The notes under the pieces were generated by a model. It had not been told where the DNA came from and did not search any database. It was given only the letters and a program-made list of their open reading frames with translations. Positions 5,828-7,597 of a stretch of 7,597 nucleotides of DNA are shown in pieces. Source of the stretch: an uncultured Eubacteriales bacterium (GTDB lineage: Bacteria; Bacillota; Clostridia; Christensenellales; Borkfalkiaceae); contig UQZE01000099.1 in assembly GCA_900545325.1 (NCBI GenBank), positions 1-7,597 of the forward strand, read 5' to 3'. A program made the position numbers and the translations under genes. The first letter of the stretch is position 1. Each line of letters starts with the position of its first letter.

Positions 5828-5830
5828 GAG
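5826..5830 (+). promoter_or_regulatory. Ribosome binding site overlapping the upstream stop codon
   Basis: AGGAG shares two bases with the TAG stop of the membrane protein gene (5825-5827) and lies 4 nt before the ATG at 5835. This close overlap suggests translational coupling of the two genes and fixes the start of the downstream one. The spacing is at the short end of normal. Confidence 0.7.
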
Positions 5831-5834
5831 CGTC

Positions 5835-7597
5835 ATGAACAACAAATTTATCGCATTTATAAAACATAATACGTATATTTTCCTCTACGTGCTGCTTTCG
5901 CTTTTTATCGAATTCTTCGCGTCCTTTCTCGTTTCCGGCGAACTGCGCATCAGCCAGCCGGGCATATTTCTGACGCTCGTCGCCATCGCGGCGGGGGGAT
6001 TGCTGCTCATTAGAAATCAGAAAGCGCGTTTTTACGTTTCCGCCGCCTTTCTCATCGCGCACGCGGTGGCGGACCTCGTATTCATACTGATGTATACCCT
6101 CACTTCGGGAACGATTTTCGACTTCGAGATGTTCAACCTGACAAAAGACGGCATGGGCACCATCGAAGCGACCAGCCCGAACTTTGCGTTCCTCTTCGTT
6201 TCCTGTTTTCTCATAGGTCTGTATATCGTGTTAGGGCATTACAAGACCGATCGGCTCCCCCTTCTCGCAAAGACGAAAACGCTCAATATCGCGGTGAGCT
6301 GCCTGCTGTGCCTCGTGCTCGCCGCACAGGGAACGATCGCTTATTTCAGGGGCAGCAACAGGGCGGAAGACCTCACTTACAAACTGTACGAAACCACGGA
6401 TAATTCTTACGCAAAACAGGGTATTTTAGGCAACTTTGTAACGCAGCTTTACAAGGGGCTGTTCTTTAACGACGTGGAGCTCGGCGATACCGAAGAGCTT
6501 GAAAACTACATATACGGAAAGGTAACGGAACCCACCGAAAAATTCGGCGAGGCGGCGGGCATGAACACCGTAACCATTTTAGCGGAAAGCTTCGAATGGT
6601 TCGCATTCCTTTCCGATTCCGAACGCTACCCCAACGGGCTGACTGCCGACGAGGAGACGCTGAGGATCCTTTTTCCCAACCTGTACGAGCTGTACGACAC
6701 AAGCTATATCGCGGATAATTTCCATTCGCGCGAAAAGACGGACATTTCGGAAAATCTTTCCCTTCTGGGCTGTTATCCGACGGACGCTTACGTCAACTAC
6801 ACTTTCCCGGACAACGCCCTGCCGTTCTCTTCTCCCCAGGTGCTGAAAGAACTGACGGGCGCGGAATCGGGTTATTTCCACAACGGTTTAAGCGATTTTT
6901 ACAACCGACACGACTATTACACCGAATCGGTGAAAATAGATAAATTTTTTGCCAATGAAGAAATGGTGGCCTATTCCGAAAAGACGGGCGGCAGCTACGT
7001 GGACTATACCGAACAGGGAGAACGCAACCTCGATTCCGACATGATAGACCTCTGCAAAGAGGAAATGTTTCCTTCCGACAGGCGTTTCGACACGCATATA
7101 TCCACCATCACCATGCACGGACAGTACGCCGACCGCGAAAATCTGAAAGAAAATTACGAACTTCTCGATAAGTACGGCGTGTGCCCCGTCCCCGACGAAA
7201 ACGACAAGCATTATAAGGATAAATACGCGTTCCGCACCTATGTCGCCGCGGCGATGGAACTCGACAAGGCGGTGGGCGAAATATTCGATTATCTGGAAAA
7301 CACCAAAGATAAAAACGGCGTGCCGCTGATCGAAAACACGATCGTCGTGCTTTTCGGCGACCATAACGCCTATTACTACGAACTCTCCGATTATATCAAG
7401 GATCTGCCCGATACGGACACGGGGCGCCGCTATACCGATCTTTTCCGCGTGCCGCTGATGATACGCGTCGGCAACAAACTCGCAGGAAAAACCGCAGAAG
7501 AACGCACGATCGATAAATTCACCTGCACGGCGGACATCGTGCCCACGATCTACGACCTGCTCGGCGTCAAATACTTTGAAAACATGCTTTACGGACA
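5835..7597 (+). CDS. LTA synthase family protein (sulfatase fold), 3' end beyond window
   Basis: Membrane-anchored phosphoglycerol-transferase-type enzyme. The frame from ATG 5835 stays open for 587 codons to the edge. Five N-terminal membrane segments (about residues 13-34, 43-59, 66-90, 116-136, 150-170) precede a large extracellular sulfatase-type domain from about 240, the layout of Staphylococcus LtaS. Key residues match that family: E251 in ILAESFEWF; T302 in the REKTD segment as nucleophile; H349 and FYNR at 355-358 (FWNR in LtaS); H428 in TMHGQY; D509-H510 in FGDHN. All proposed metal and catalytic positions are present, so it should be active. LtaS enzymes polymerise glycerol phosphate from phosphatidylglycerol into lipoteichoic acid; other members are primases or modify different glycans, so the exact product is uncertain. 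The closing pattern VPLMIRV, then DIVPTIYDLLG (residues 567-577), shows the catalytic domain is nearly complete; only a C-terminal tail is missing. It is the second gene of an operon. Confidence 0.9.
   Translation, partial: MNNKFIAFIKHNTYIFLYVLLSLFIEFFASFLVSGELRISQPGIFLTLVAIAAGGLLLIRNQKARFYVSAAFLIAHAVADLVFILMYTLTSGTIFDFEMFNLTKDGMGTIEATSPNFAFLFVSCFLIGLYIVLGHYKTDRLPLLAKTKTLNIAVSCLLCLVLAAQGTIAYFRGSNRAEDLTYKLYETTDNSYAKQGILGNFVTQLYKGLFFNDVELGDTEELENYIYGKVTEPTEKFGEAAGMNTVTILAESFEWFAFLSDSERYPNGLTADEETLRILFPNLYELYDTSYIADNFHSREKTDISENLSLLGCYPTDAYVNYTFPDNALPFSSPQVLKELTGAESGYFHNGLSDFYNRHDYYTESVKIDKFFANEEMVAYSEKTGGSYVDYTEQGERNLDSDMIDLCKEEMFPSDRRFDTHISTITMHGQYADRENLKENYELLDKYGVCPVPDENDKHYKDKYAFRTYVAAAMELDKAVGEIFDYLENTKDKNGVPLIENTIVVLFGDHNAYYYELSDYIKDLPDTDTGRRYTDLFRVPLMIRVGNKLAGKTAEERTIDKFTCTADIVPTIYDLLGVKYFENMLYG

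Noticed and set aside
6888..7364. Minus-strand open frame (158 codons) with a hydrophobic look
   Set aside because: It is antisense to the conserved LTA synthase catalytic region (H428 to the GDH motif); its Val/Ile/His-rich composition mirrors Asp/Glu/Tyr codons of the real gene.

Overview
The window reads as chromosomal DNA from a Gram-positive anaerobe of the Clostridia type, with moderate GC (about half, by eye). The basis is an LTA synthase-family polymerase, Bacillus/Clostridium-style PhoP-box-like repeats, strong Shine-Dalgarno sites and consensus sigma-A promoters. A more exact lineage cannot be read from the sequence. No transposase, integrase, CRISPR array, tRNA or rRNA was seen. 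The region looks like ordinary core or near-core genome, not a mobile island.

Layout from left to right. (1) Positions 1-266, minus strand: the N-terminal part of a small membrane protein that runs off the left edge, behind a very strong extended -10 promoter. (2) Positions 404-1159, plus strand: a Cof-type HAD hydrolase. Its promoter places the transcription start at or next to the ATG, so the mRNA is probably leaderless. (3) Positions 1161-1193: a perfect 13-bp GC-rich hairpin between two converging genes. (4) Positions 4847 down to 1192, minus strand: a tight three-gene operon in the order Na/Pi cotransporter with a C-terminal PhoU domain, OmpR/PhoB-type response regulator, PhoR-like histidine kinase. 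Gaps are 1 nt and 4 nt. (5) Positions 4848-5143: a divergent AT-rich control region. (6) Positions 5144-7597, plus strand: an unrecognised polytopic membrane protein followed by an LTA synthase-family (sulfatase-fold) membrane enzyme that runs off the right edge.

The coherent story is phosphate homeostasis. The transporter operon carries its own sensor kinase and regulator, and its promoter is overlaid by 11-bp-phased NTTACA repeats. These sit at about -20 to -60 from the predicted start, which is where PhoP boxes lie at PhoP-activated promoters in Bacillus. This suggests a self-contained, autoregulated phosphate uptake and sensing unit. The divergent operon encodes an enzyme expected to make a phosphate-rich envelope polymer, and a weaker box-like element lies on its side of the control region. 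Co-regulation of the two operons is therefore plausible but unproven. Nothing here is a clearly new type of system. The most useful leads are the box array, the translational coupling of the regulator, the leaderless hydrolase gene and the possible degenerate CPBP-like membrane protein.
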